Under the pieces are notes generated by a model. That model saw only the letters and a program-made list of their open reading frames with translations, was not told the origin of the DNA and searched no databases. From Anaerolineaceae bacterium (lineage in GTDB: Bacteria; Chloroflexota; Anaerolineae; Aggregatilineales; Phototrophicaceae): 64,000 nucleotides of DNA. The stretch's first letter is position 1, and every line of letters begins with the position of its first letter. The translations under genes were made by a program, and so were the position numbers. The DNA is taken from contig JAPPOB010000005.1 of assembly GCA_028818375.1 (NCBI GenBank), positions 207,916 through 271,915 of the forward strand. The letters run 5' to 3'. Below are positions 1-9,702 of the stretch, piece after piece.

Positions 1-605
1 TTGCGCGTACTGCGGTTGGCCGGCGTCTGCCACAGCGCCTCGATTTGTTCGCGCAGCGCCTCCAGGAAGACCGCGCGTTCGCGGGGCGGAAAGTCCTCGC
101 GGTCATGGCGGTCCATCATCTCGGAGACGGCCCGCAGTTTGACCAGCATCTCCTTGCGTTTGGCCTCGGAGGGGTGCGCCGTGAGCACCAGACGCACGCG
201 CAACTGGTCGAAAATGGCGGCCATGTCTTCCGCCTGCATGCCGGCCCGGTGCAGGCTGCGCACAGCGTCGGCCAGCGACTCGCGCACGATGCTGCCACGC
301 TCGCGTTGCCGCAGGACGCGGGCGCGCTGGATGTCCTCGGCGATATTGATCAACTGAAAGTAATTGCTGAAGGCCCGGACGAGAATCTCTCGCTCTTCCG
401 CCCCCAGCGCGAGGACGCGCTGCCACAATTCTTCCAGAAGCGCCGGGTCATCCTCGTCCCGGCGTCGGATGGCCAGTTTGCGGATGGTCTCGACCAGGCG
501 CAGGGCGTCCGCGCCGTGCTGCTCGACGATCATTTCGCCCAGCAGATTCCCCAGTAAATGGATGTCGCGGCTCAGCGCGCTTTGACCTTCGCCGGTCCCG
601 CTCAT
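1..605 (-). CDS. ppc: Phosphoenolpyruvate carboxylase, N-terminal part (cut by window edge)
   Basis: Reading the minus strand from ATG at 605 gives 201 codons open to the window edge. The product would carboxylate phosphoenolpyruvate to oxaloacetate in the cytosol (anaplerosis). The N-terminus has the PEPC opening pattern (LLGNLLGEMIVEQHG near residues 17-31), a FSNYFQLINIAED stretch near 79-91, the diagnostic RLVLTAHPSEAKRKEML block near residues 136-152 (canonical LTAHPTE) and EALWQTPANRSTR at the edge. GGGAGG lies 3 nt before the ATG, an ideal ribosome site. PEPCs are about 900 residues, so only roughly a fifth is here. No frameshift is visible. The next gene upstream (acyl-CoA synthetase) ends 98 nt away on the same strand. 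Confidence 0.93.
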   Translation of the reverse strand, partial: MSGTGEGQSALSRDIHLLGNLLGEMIVEQHGADALRLVETIRKLAIRRRDEDDPALLEELWQRVLALGAEEREILVRAFSNYFQLINIAEDIQRARVLRQRERGSIVRESLADAVRSLHRAGMQAEDMAAIFDQLRVRLVLTAHPSEAKRKEMLVKLRAVSEMMDRHDREDFPPRERAVFLEALREQIEALWQTPANRSTR

Positions 606-643
606 GGACCTCCCGTCCTGCAGCTACCAGCACCGTCGCGGTC

Positions 644-672
644 ATTATCGCGGCAGGCCAGCCCGGTCGCAA
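644..672 (-). promoter_or_regulatory. Sigma70-type promoter of ppc
   Basis: On the minus strand TTGCGA is followed after exactly 17 nt by GATAAT, which ends about 39 nt before the ppc ATG. The boxes match TTGACA and TATAAT at 4 and 5 of 6 positions. The promoter lies in the 97-nt gap to the upstream gene, so ppc can be transcribed separately. Confidence 0.5.
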
Positions 673-702
673 GCGTCGGGCCAGGCCACGCAGCGAAGCG
701 GG

Positions 703-2211
703 TCAGCCGCAAAACGCCTCACGCAACACGGCCTTGCGCACCTTGCCCAGCGCATTCTGCGGCAGTGAACCCACGCGGCGCCAGACGCGCGGCACCTTGT
801 AGGGCGCCAGACGGGCGCGGCACCAGGCCTCCAGGTCCGCCTGCCCCGGCGCCGAGCCGGCTTCGGGCACGACCAGCGCGACCACGCGTTCGCCCCATTC
901 CTCGTCGGCGCAGCCGATGACCGCTACGGCGCGCACGTCCGGGTGCTCCAGCAAGGCGCGCTCCACCTCCGGCGGGTAGACGTTCATCCCGCCACTGATG
1001 ATCAGGTCCTTCGCCCGCCCCTGAAGCGTGAAGTAACCGTCCGGCGCGCGCTCCGCCAGATCGCCCGTGCGCAGCCAGCCATCCGCCGTGAAGGCCGCCG
1101 CCGTCTGACCGGGCTGGTTGTGGTAGCCGGCGCAGACGTGCGGCCCGCGGATTTGCAGTTCGCCCACTGCCCCGTCGGGCAATGGCGTACCCGTCCGCCG
1201 GTCCAGGACCCGCGCTTCCACCCCCGGCAGCGGCAGCCCGACCGAGCCGCGCCGCCGTTCGCCCCGCAGGGGGTTGGAGAGGTTCATGCCGGTCTCGGTC
1301 ATCCCGTAACGCTCCAGCAAGGTCACGCCGAAGCGCTGCCGCATGCCCTCGAAGAGGTCATCAGGCAGACGGTCCGAGCCGGAGGTCATCAGGCGCAGGT
1401 GACGCAGGTCGTGGCTGCGCCCGGCGGCGGCCCGGTACAGGCGCCGGTACAGGGTCGGCACGCCCATGAAGACCGAAAAGCGCCGCGACTCCAGCAGGTC
1501 CAGCACGCTTACAGCGTCGAAGCGCGGTGTAAGCACGGCCGTGGCGCCGGCGCGCAGGGCGCCGTGCAGGGCCACCGTCAGGCCATGCACGTGAAACAGG
1601 GGCAAGACGTGCAGCAGCACGTCATCCTGGCGCCAGCCCCAGGCCTCGTGCAGGGCCTCGATGTTGGCCGTAAGGTTGCCATGGGTGATGCGCGCGCCCT
1701 TCGGCCGGCTGGTCGTGCCGCTGGTGTAAAGCATCATCGCCAGCTGCTGCGGATCGCGCGGCGGCGGCGGCGCTACCGGCTCGAACCGGTCGATCTGCCG
1801 CGTGTACGAGTCGTCGTCGCGCAGGGCGATGCAAGTCAGGTCCGGGGTGGCTTCGGCGATGGATGCCGCGCCCGGATGGTCCGCAGCGTGAAAAAACAGC
1901 GTCGCGCCGGAATCGGCCAGGAAATAGCGCAGTTCAGCGGCCGGGAAGGCCGGGTTCAAGGGTAAATGCACGGCGCCAAGGCGGCAGATCGCCAGGTGCA
2001 GTTGCACGAAAGCCAGGCCCCTCGGCAACTGCGTCGCGACGCAGGCGCCGGGCCGAAGCCCCAGCGCCAGCAGCCAGGCCATACAGCGACCCACCTGCCT
2101 CTCAAGCTCGCCATAGCGCAGGGACTGCGGGCCTGCGGGCGTCAGCAGTTCAATGGCGACCTTGTCAGGCTGCGACAGACTGTGCCGCCGCAGCCTGTCG
2201 AGGAACAACAT
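703..2211 (-). CDS. AMP-forming acyl-CoA synthetase, malonyl-CoA synthetase-like
   Basis: About 502 residues of the ANL superfamily: activates a carboxylate to an acyl-adenylate and then the CoA thioester. Seen: the phosphate loop YTSGTTSRPKGA (about 161-172), LERYGMTETG (299-308), the hinge-side GWLRTGDLA (about 378), GRAKDLIISGGMNVYP (398-413) and the C-terminal catalytic lysine in QNALGKVRK (about 490). The YGMTETGMNLSNP followed by RRRGSVGLPLPGVE resembles MatB malonyl-CoA/methylmalonyl-CoA synthetases more than long-chain enzymes, so malonate is the favoured substrate (inference). Start: ATG 2211; a GTG two codons earlier (2217) has GGAGG 10 nt upstream and is an equally good start. The frame stays open to 2343 but that part looks non-coding. 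Confidence 0.85.
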   Translation of the reverse strand: MLFLDRLRRHSLSQPDKVAIELLTPAGPQSLRYGELERQVGRCMAWLLALGLRPGACVATQLPRGLAFVQLHLAICRLGAVHLPLNPAFPAAELRYFLADSGATLFFHAADHPGAASIAEATPDLTCIALRDDDSYTRQIDRFEPVAPPPPRDPQQLAMMLYTSGTTSRPKGARITHGNLTANIEALHEAWGWRQDDVLLHVLPLFHVHGLTVALHGALRAGATAVLTPRFDAVSVLDLLESRRFSVFMGVPTLYRRLYRAAAGRSHDLRHLRLMTSGSDRLPDDLFEGMRQRFGVTLLERYGMTETGMNLSNPLRGERRRGSVGLPLPGVEARVLDRRTGTPLPDGAVGELQIRGPHVCAGYHNQPGQTAAAFTADGWLRTGDLAERAPDGYFTLQGRAKDLIISGGMNVYPPEVERALLEHPDVRAVAVIGCADEEWGERVVALVVPEAGSAPGQADLEAWCRARLAPYKVPRVWRRVGSLPQNALGKVRKAVLREAFCG

Positions 2212-2296
2212 GGTCACAGGGTGACGGCCTCCGCACCGACCGCTGTCTGCGTCGCGCCGGCGAAGGTTCCGTCCGACATGCGCGACAAGGCCTCCA

Positions 2297-2306
2297 ATTG
2301 TATACT
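2297..2306. promoter_or_regulatory. Overlapping divergent -10 boxes between acyl-CoA synthetase and pdxA
   Basis: ATTGTATACT contains TATACT on the plus strand (2301-2306, about 78 nt before pdxA) and TACAAT on the minus strand (2302-2297, about 85 nt before the synthetase start). No good -35 box is visible for either, so this is a weak call based on -10 resemblance and position in a divergent gap. Confidence 0.3.
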
Positions 2307-2329
2307 CCGTCCCCTCTGCCCAGGTAGCG

Positions 2330-2341
2330 CCCCCCCCCCCC
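2330..2341. repeat. C12 homopolymer tract in the pdxA leader
   Basis: Twelve consecutive C residues lie 43 nt upstream of the pdxA ATG, between the putative -10 and the start codon. Homopolymers of this length are prone to slippage and to sequencing error. Confidence 0.9.
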
Positions 2342-2384
2342 ATTCTGTCAGGATCGCGTCGCTGTCAAATGCGCAGGAGAGGCC

Positions 2385-3377
2385 ATGAGCACAATTCCGG
2401 TCATCGCGATCGCCATGGGCGACCCCGCCGGCATCGGTCCCGAACTCATCGTCAAGGTGCTGGCCGAAGAGGGCTGGCAGGAGCGTTGCCGGCCATTCAT
2501 CATCGGCGACCTGCAGGTCATGCGCGCCACGGCCGCCAGCCTCGGCCCGGCGCTGCGTTTCCAGGCGATAAAGGACCTCAACGCTGCCGCCTTCTTACCC
2601 GGCCTCGTCGACGTGCTCAATCCGCCCGGACATGCGCTGGATGCGATTCCGCCGCCAGGGGTCCATCCCGCGCTCGGCGAGGCGGCGGCCCGCTACCTCG
2701 AACTTGCCTACCAGCTCGCCCTGCAGGCCCGCGTCTCTGGCGTCGTGATGGCGCCGATGAACAAGGAGTCCTTCCGCGCCGCCGGTTACGACTATCTTGA
2801 CGAATTGCAGTATCTCGGCGCAATCACCGGCCGCGACGAGCCCTTCATTCTGGCCGCGGCGGGACCCGTTTGGGCAGTGGCCGTCACCGAACACCTGCCC
2901 TTCCGCGACATCGCAAGCCATATCACCCGCGACCGGGTGCGGCGCTGCATCGGCCATCTCCATCAGGTCCTGCGCCGACTTGGCTGTGCGACGCCGCGGA
3001 TCGCCTGCGCGGCGCTGAACCCGCATGGCGGCGAAGGCGGCCTTATGGGCCGGGAGGAAATCGACATCATCGCGCCTGCCATCCTGGACGCGCAGGACGC
3101 CGACGTCGACGTCAGCGGGCCGGTCCCCGGCGACGTCGTCTTCAAACGCGCGCTGGATGGCGACTTCGACGGCGTCGTCTGCATGTACCATGACCAGTTG
3201 AACATCGCCCGCAAACTGCTGGCGCGTTCAGACATCGCGACCCTGTGGATGGGCCTGCCGGTCATCGGCGCCACCACCGCCCACGGCACGGCCTTTGACA
3301 TCGCCGGCCAGGGCGTCGCCGACCCGGGCAGTCTGCGCGCCGCCCTGAACTACGCCATCCGGTTGGCAAGGCCGTAA
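2385..3377 (+). CDS. pdxA: PdxA-family 4-hydroxythreonine-4-phosphate (or 4-phosphothreonate) dehydrogenase
   Basis: 330 residues, normal PdxA length. The family oxidises and decarboxylates 4-phosphohydroxy-threonine in PLP synthesis; PdxA2/DenD paralogues act on 4-phospho-D-threonate/erythronate. Seen: N-terminal AIAMGDPAGIGPE (9-20), and the three metal-binding histidine contexts TEHLPFRDI (H170), LNPHGGEGG (H214) and MYHDQLNIARK (H269), plus HGTAFDIAG (300-308). AGGAG sits 5 nt before ATG. There is no pdxJ nearby and the surroundings are catabolic, so a sugar-acid role like DenD is possible; a DUF1537 kinase partner is not in the window. The gene faces the PhyH gene convergently with 32 nt between. 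Confidence 0.88.
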   Translation: MSTIPVIAIAMGDPAGIGPELIVKVLAEEGWQERCRPFIIGDLQVMRATAASLGPALRFQAIKDLNAAAFLPGLVDVLNPPGHALDAIPPPGVHPALGEAAARYLELAYQLALQARVSGVVMAPMNKESFRAAGYDYLDELQYLGAITGRDEPFILAAAGPVWAVAVTEHLPFRDIASHITRDRVRRCIGHLHQVLRRLGCATPRIACAALNPHGGEGGLMGREEIDIIAPAILDAQDADVDVSGPVPGDVVFKRALDGDFDGVVCMYHDQLNIARKLLARSDIATLWMGLPVIGATTAHGTAFDIAGQGVADPGSLRAALNYAIRLARP

Positions 3378-3409
3378 GCCGCCGGCGGCCCTGGCTGGCA
3401 GGATGCGCG

Positions 3410-4258
3410 TCAGACGGCGACGGCCTCCGCGCCGACGTGAGTCTCGATCCAGCCCTTCAGGGGCACGTCCACGTCTTCGGGTGAAGTGTAGCCGTAGTTG
3501 CCGGTCGGCGAGGCCCCGAAGAGTTGCCGCCGGATCGGGTCCATGCGGGCATTCAGCCTGTCGTCCAGGGTGACCTCGTCGCGCGGCCGCAGCCAGCGGT
3601 AGCTGTAGCCGTAGAAAAGTACCTTGCGCGGGCTGTGCCAGTGGTTGGCGCTGGTCGAGTGCCACAGGCGCCGGTCGAAGAAGACCGCCGAGCCCGCCGG
3701 CACCTGCACAGGCACGCCGCCGGGTAGTTCACAGCGGCGGTTGCCGCCGGGGAAGACCATGGTCTTCTGCAGCTGGCTACCAGGGACGACATAAAAGTTG
3801 CCGCGTCCCGGCAATGAGCAGTCGGTCAGGAAGAAGCCGACCTTCAGCGAGATGCGCGGTTGCGGGTCGGTCTCCAGCTCCAGGTTAAGTCGACCGCTGT
3901 CCTGGTGCCAGGCCAGGCCATGGCCATTCCCCGGGTCCTCGGGCGGCGAAAGGTTCAGGTGTGAGTGATAAAGCTGGATGTTCCAGCCCAGCAGACCGAA
4001 GACGCGGGCGAAGGTCTTCGGCAGATCGACCAGCTCCAGCAGGGCTTCGTCGCGGCCCGCAAAGTCAAAGACGGCGACGCGGTCGCCCCGGCCCAGTTGC
4101 TGCTCTTCCCGCCGCGCCTCCACCAGGCGATCGAAGGCCGCCTCGGCCCGCTCCCGCTGTTGCGGCGTCAGCGCGTTTTCGACGATGAAATAGCCGTCCC
4201 TTTCAAAGGCCTCGCGTTCGGCCTCGCCCAACATATAGTCCAGACAACGCGTATCCAT
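3410..4258 (-). CDS. Phytanoyl-CoA dioxygenase (PhyH) family Fe(II)/2-oxoglutarate oxygenase
   Basis: 282 residues. Family members hydroxylate small molecules using Fe(II), O2 and 2-oxoglutarate. Seen: the opening FERDGYFIVENALTPQQ typical of PhyH (about 18-34), the facial-triad pair WHQDSGRLN (H118, D120), the distal histidine in RRLWHSTSAN (H200) and the 2-oxoglutarate-binding arginine shortly after (RKVLFYGYSYRW, R211). The substrate cannot be read from sequence. Start ATG 4258 is preceded by GGAG 7 nt upstream; the frame extends further upstream to 4378 but without PhyH similarity. The gene is monocistronic, convergent with pdxA. The 189-nt gap upstream holds a -10-like TACAAT and nothing else I recognise. 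Confidence 0.87.
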   Translation of the reverse strand: MDTRCLDYMLGEAEREAFERDGYFIVENALTPQQRERAEAAFDRLVEARREEQQLGRGDRVAVFDFAGRDEALLELVDLPKTFARVFGLLGWNIQLYHSHLNLSPPEDPGNGHGLAWHQDSGRLNLELETDPQPRISLKVGFFLTDCSLPGRGNFYVVPGSQLQKTMVFPGGNRRCELPGGVPVQVPAGSAVFFDRRLWHSTSANHWHSPRKVLFYGYSYRWLRPRDEVTLDDRLNARMDPIRRQLFGASPTGNYGYTSPEDVDVPLKGWIETHVGAEAVAV

Positions 4259-4290
4259 GATTTCTCCAGAAGCTCCCCGCCGCGCTACAG

Positions 4291-4296
4291 ATTGTA
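4291..4296 (-). promoter_or_regulatory. -10-like box upstream of the PhyH gene
   Basis: TACAAT on the minus strand lies 32 nt before the PhyH ATG. No convincing -35 at 16-18 nt, so only the position and -10 match support it. Confidence 0.3.
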
Positions 4297-4447
4297 TCCC
4301 GCCCACGCCGCCGTCGCCGCAGGGAGGCCGGAAGGCCCATGGCCGGGTGTCAGTGCAATGCGCCTGGCGGGCGGGCATTGCAAGACGCCTGGCAGGTCAG
4401 CGGGAAGCGAGTGGAGAAACTGGCGGCGCAGCGGCTGTCGCGTCCGG

Positions 4448-6168
<1,721 letters not shown>

Positions 6169-6172
<4 letters not shown>

Positions 6173-9100
6173 GGGAGCGGACCGGCCTCTGCGCCCAGCT
6201 GTTGCAGCACGTGACGGGCCAGTTCACCGGTCTCGCGCGGCTCCCAGTGCGGATGGCTGTGCTCATTCAGCAGGGCGCGCAAGGCGGGCACGCAGCGCCG
6301 CGTGCCGATGCGCTCCAGCGTCGCCACGGCGTACCAGCGCACCATGGCGTCACTGTCCTGCAGGGCCGCGATGGCGTAGGTTTCGCCCTCCCGGCGCCCG
6401 GCCTCGCCGAGGGCCACCACGGCCGCCAGGCGCACCAGCGACTCACTGTCCTGACAGAGCGCGCCCAGGGCCCGGATGCCCGCCGGATGCACCAGACGCC
6501 CCAGGGCCTCGGCGACGGCTTCGCGCAGCAGAGGGTCGGGATCGCGCGCCAGTGGAACAAGATGCCGCGCCGCGCCGGCATCGCCGCACTCCAGCAGGGC
6601 GCGCAGGGCGGCGACGCGCAGGGGCTGGTTTTCGTCCTGCAGCAGCGGCGCCAGGGAATCGCTGGCGGCCGGGTTGCCCAGGGCCGCCAGGGCCTCCACC
6701 GCCGCCCAACGCAGCATCCAGTCCGGCTCGCGCAAGACCTTGCAGAGACGCGCCATAATGTGCCCGTTGCGCAGGCCACGAAAGTGCTGCGCCCAGGCCG
6801 TCAGGCTGCGGGCGGCTTCCTCACGTTCGCCCCAGACGCTGTTGCGCAGGCGCTCCAGCAGCGCGTCGAGGGTATCGGGCGCCGCTGCGTGGGCGGCCTG
6901 GCCCGTCGCAAGCGCCGGAGCCCAGGCCGGGTCGCCGCGCGCCCGCAGGGCCTCGCGCGCCGTCTTGCGCACCGCCTCGTCGGCATCGCGGCGCATACGG
7001 CGCAGGGCCGCCTCTGCCTCGGGCGCTTCCATGCGGGACAGCGCGGCGGTCGCCAGACGCCGCAGGTTGGCCTCGTCGCTCTCCAGCGCGGGGGTGAGGC
7101 TGTCCAGGGCCGAGTCGCCCAGGGTCGCCAGCGCCAGCGCCGCCGCCCGCCGGACGCGCCAGTTGTCGTGGCGCAGGACGGCGACCAGCGCCGGTGCAGC
7201 CATGGCGTCGCCGAGCCGCCCCAGCGCCGCGCTGGCCTCCATGCACACGAGGTCGTCCCCGTCCTGCAGCAACTGCATCAGAGCGGGCACGCCGGCGACG
7301 TCCTGCAACCAGGCCAGGCCCTGACAAGCGCCCCGGCGCAGGCGCGCGTCCTCGTTCATCAGCAGCATCAGCAGGGTCGGCAGGCCCCGCTCACGCAGAT
7401 TGTGAATGGCCACGCGCGCCGCGTCCGTCAGCGCCGCCCCTGACGCCGCCAGATTGTCCTGCAGCGACGGGAGGGTCGGCACATCCAGCTGCCACAGCGC
7501 CAGCACGGCGGCGCGGCGCACGGCGGGCGTCCCCTCGCGCATGGCGGCCAGGAGCACGGGCAGCGCCAGCTCGAGGTCGATTTCCGCCAGGGCGCCGGCC
7601 GTGGCGACTCGGGCGTCATGCTGCGCGCTGTGCGCCACGCGGATCAGGTTGCCGATGATCGGCTCCACGCTGCGTTCCGGCACGTCGATGCCGTTGGCGA
7701 TGCAGCGCAGGGCGAGGAAGGGATTGACGCGGTTGATGCCCAGCAGCGTCTCTTCCGGGTTGGCGCTGAGGCAGGCCGCCGTGATGATCATCGACTCGCG
7801 GCTGTCCTGTTGGCGGTCGCCCCCTTCGCCGGTGACCGGTGGCCGCACCTGGCGCCAGAGCGCGCCATCGCGCTGCGTCAGCGCCGAGAAATACTCCATT
7901 TGCGCTTGCCAGGTGAAGCGCAGGCGCTCGCCCCTTTGCTGCAGGAAGTTGGCTCGCAGGGCCGCCTCCAGCAGGTCGCGTCGGCCAACGTGGCCCAGCG
8001 CTTCCCGCCGCAAAACGTAGACGCCCGACTCACCGGCCAGCATGGCGCTGGCCAGCGCGCCCAACCCCGCCTCCACTTCCTCCAGTCTGAGGCTGGTGAA
8101 GAGGCTGTCGTCCGGTTGCCGCAGCCACATCTCGGCGGTGGCCCGCCGCAACAGGGCGCCGCGGTTCTCCACCGCTTCGTCGCCGGGCCGGCTCTTGTGC
8201 AGCAGGCAGAGCGCCCCCAGCAGAAATACGTTGCGCGCCATCAGTCGCCGGGGCCGCAGGTCGCCGCCGGCCCCGGTCGACGTGTCTCCCAGCAGCGTAT
8301 CCAGCAAACGGGGCGCGGCCTGCGGCCCCAGCCAGCTGCGCACGAAGAAGCGGATGTTCTCCGCCGACAGCGGGCCGGTCTGCGCCAGAGGCAGCCCCAG
8401 GCTGAGGTCAAAGCGATAGTCCTGCGCGCGGCAGGTGATCACGACCTGTTGCGGCGCCCGGGCCGAGGCAAGCCACTTGCGCAGCAAACCGATCTTGTGG
8501 TGACGGCGCCCGCCGATCTCGTTCAGTCCGTCCAGATAGAGCGCGACCTCTCCCCGCGTCAGTAAACGCAGGGGATCGCCGGGCAGGTGCCAGTGGGCAC
8601 GGACCAGGTCCGCCACCGTCATGGGGTCTTCCCAGTCGACGAGGTCGATGAGCAGGGGCAGCGGCCCGCTGCGCAGCAACTGCCAGTGATGGACGTCGTT
8701 GAGAGCCAGATTGTGCAGCGCCGTCGTCTTGCCGCTGCCCGCGTCGCCGACCAGTACCAGGCGCGAGTGTCGTTCGCGGATTTGCGCCAGGGTCTGCGGC
8801 CGGCTGCGGCGCCCGGCAAGGGGCGCCCCTTCGGCCAGCGTCGGCACGTGGTCGATCAGCACGAAAGTGGCCTGTTCCATCCAGGCGCGGATGCCGGGCG
8901 GCTCGGGCCGCAGCTGGTCCTGGCTGATGACGCGGTCCACCGGGCTGGCATGCTCCAGATACTCCTGCAGGCCGCGCCGCGTGTGGAGGTCGACCGCCAG
9001 ATCGGTCAACTGCGTATCGATGGCGTCCGGCTGATAGCGGATGCGCTCGCCAAAGTGCTGGCGCAACACGGCCACCAGGTTCTCCGCGCGGTGACGGAAG

Positions 9101-9537
9101 CGGTTGGGGCTGCGCCAGTCGCTGAAGTCGAAATACTGCGCCCGCTCCACCTCCATCGGCCACTGCGTCTCATCAATGGGCTCCAGCAGCACCGGCACCA
9201 GCGGGCAGCCGATGCGATCCGCGCGCGAGAGTTCGCGCTGGCAGTAACGCGATGCGACGTAGCCGCGGGAGATCACCGGGATGGCGGCGACGGCGCTGTG
9301 CAGGGCGTCCTGCAGGACGCTGCGCCAGTCCTCGCCAGGCAGAATGTTGAGGCGGTCCATCCACAGCCGGATGCCGGCGCGGCGCAGGGTCGCCGCCAGC
9401 AGCAACGCGAACTCGCCGTCGTCGCTGCGATAGCTGATGAAGACATGACCGCCGCCAGGCCGGTCACGCCTGGGGGGCGTATGGGTCGCCGGACCGCCTG
9501 TCGGGGCGGAAGCGGCGGGGAAGTGCCCGGGACTCAT
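6169..9537 (-). CDS. TIR - NACHT - HEAT-repeat protein (STAND NTPase)
   Basis: About 1122 residues. Seen in order: TIR (about 31-155; HVFISYRSDDGE, then GIRLWMDRLNILPGEDWR, and YCQRELSRA with E102 at the NADase glutamate position); NACHT ATPase with Walker A LVGDAGSGKTTALH (about 262-275), Walker B VALYLDGLNE (331-340) and VITCRAQDY (366-374); then from about 630 to the C-terminus tandem HEAT/PBS-lyase repeats (repeated RRAAALALATLGD-like and WAAVEALAALGN-like units). Such proteins are bacterial NLR-like sensors: ligand sensing by the repeats, NACHT oligomerisation, effector TIR NAD+ cleavage (family knowledge). Start: ATG 9537 is chosen because the only alternative, GTG 9582, lies inside the -10 region of a good promoter. 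First gene of a two-gene operon with the TIR-FGE gene. Confidence 0.9.
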
Positions 9538-9572
9538 GTGAATGCGCTCGGGGACGGTTTCGCTGAACTCAA

Positions 9573-9601
9573 GGTATAACACGCCCGGCCAGGCGGGTCA
9601 A
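9573..9601 (-). promoter_or_regulatory. Sigma70-type promoter of the TIR-NACHT / TIR-FGE operon
   Basis: On the minus strand TTGACC is followed by exactly 17 nt and TATACC. The -10 ends about 35 nt before ATG 9537. This is one of the best promoter matches in the window and argues against a start at GTG 9582. Confidence 0.65.
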
Positions 9602-9702
9602 TCAGGACGCTCCGGCACAGGATTTTCGTCAGTACTCCACCCAACGAACCTGGGTACGCCAAACGCTGCGGTACGGCGTCGCTTCCCGCTTACGCCGTCG
9701 CC

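Noticed and set aside
943-1965. A 340-codon plus-strand frame within the acyl-CoA synthetase gene
   Set aside because: Shadow of the minus-strand synthetase, which has intact ANL motifs over the same span.
9538-9582. GTG 9582 as the start of the TIR-NACHT gene
   Set aside because: It overlaps the -10 box of a TTGACC-17-TATACC promoter and lacks a ribosome site. ATG 9537 is downstream of the expected transcription start.
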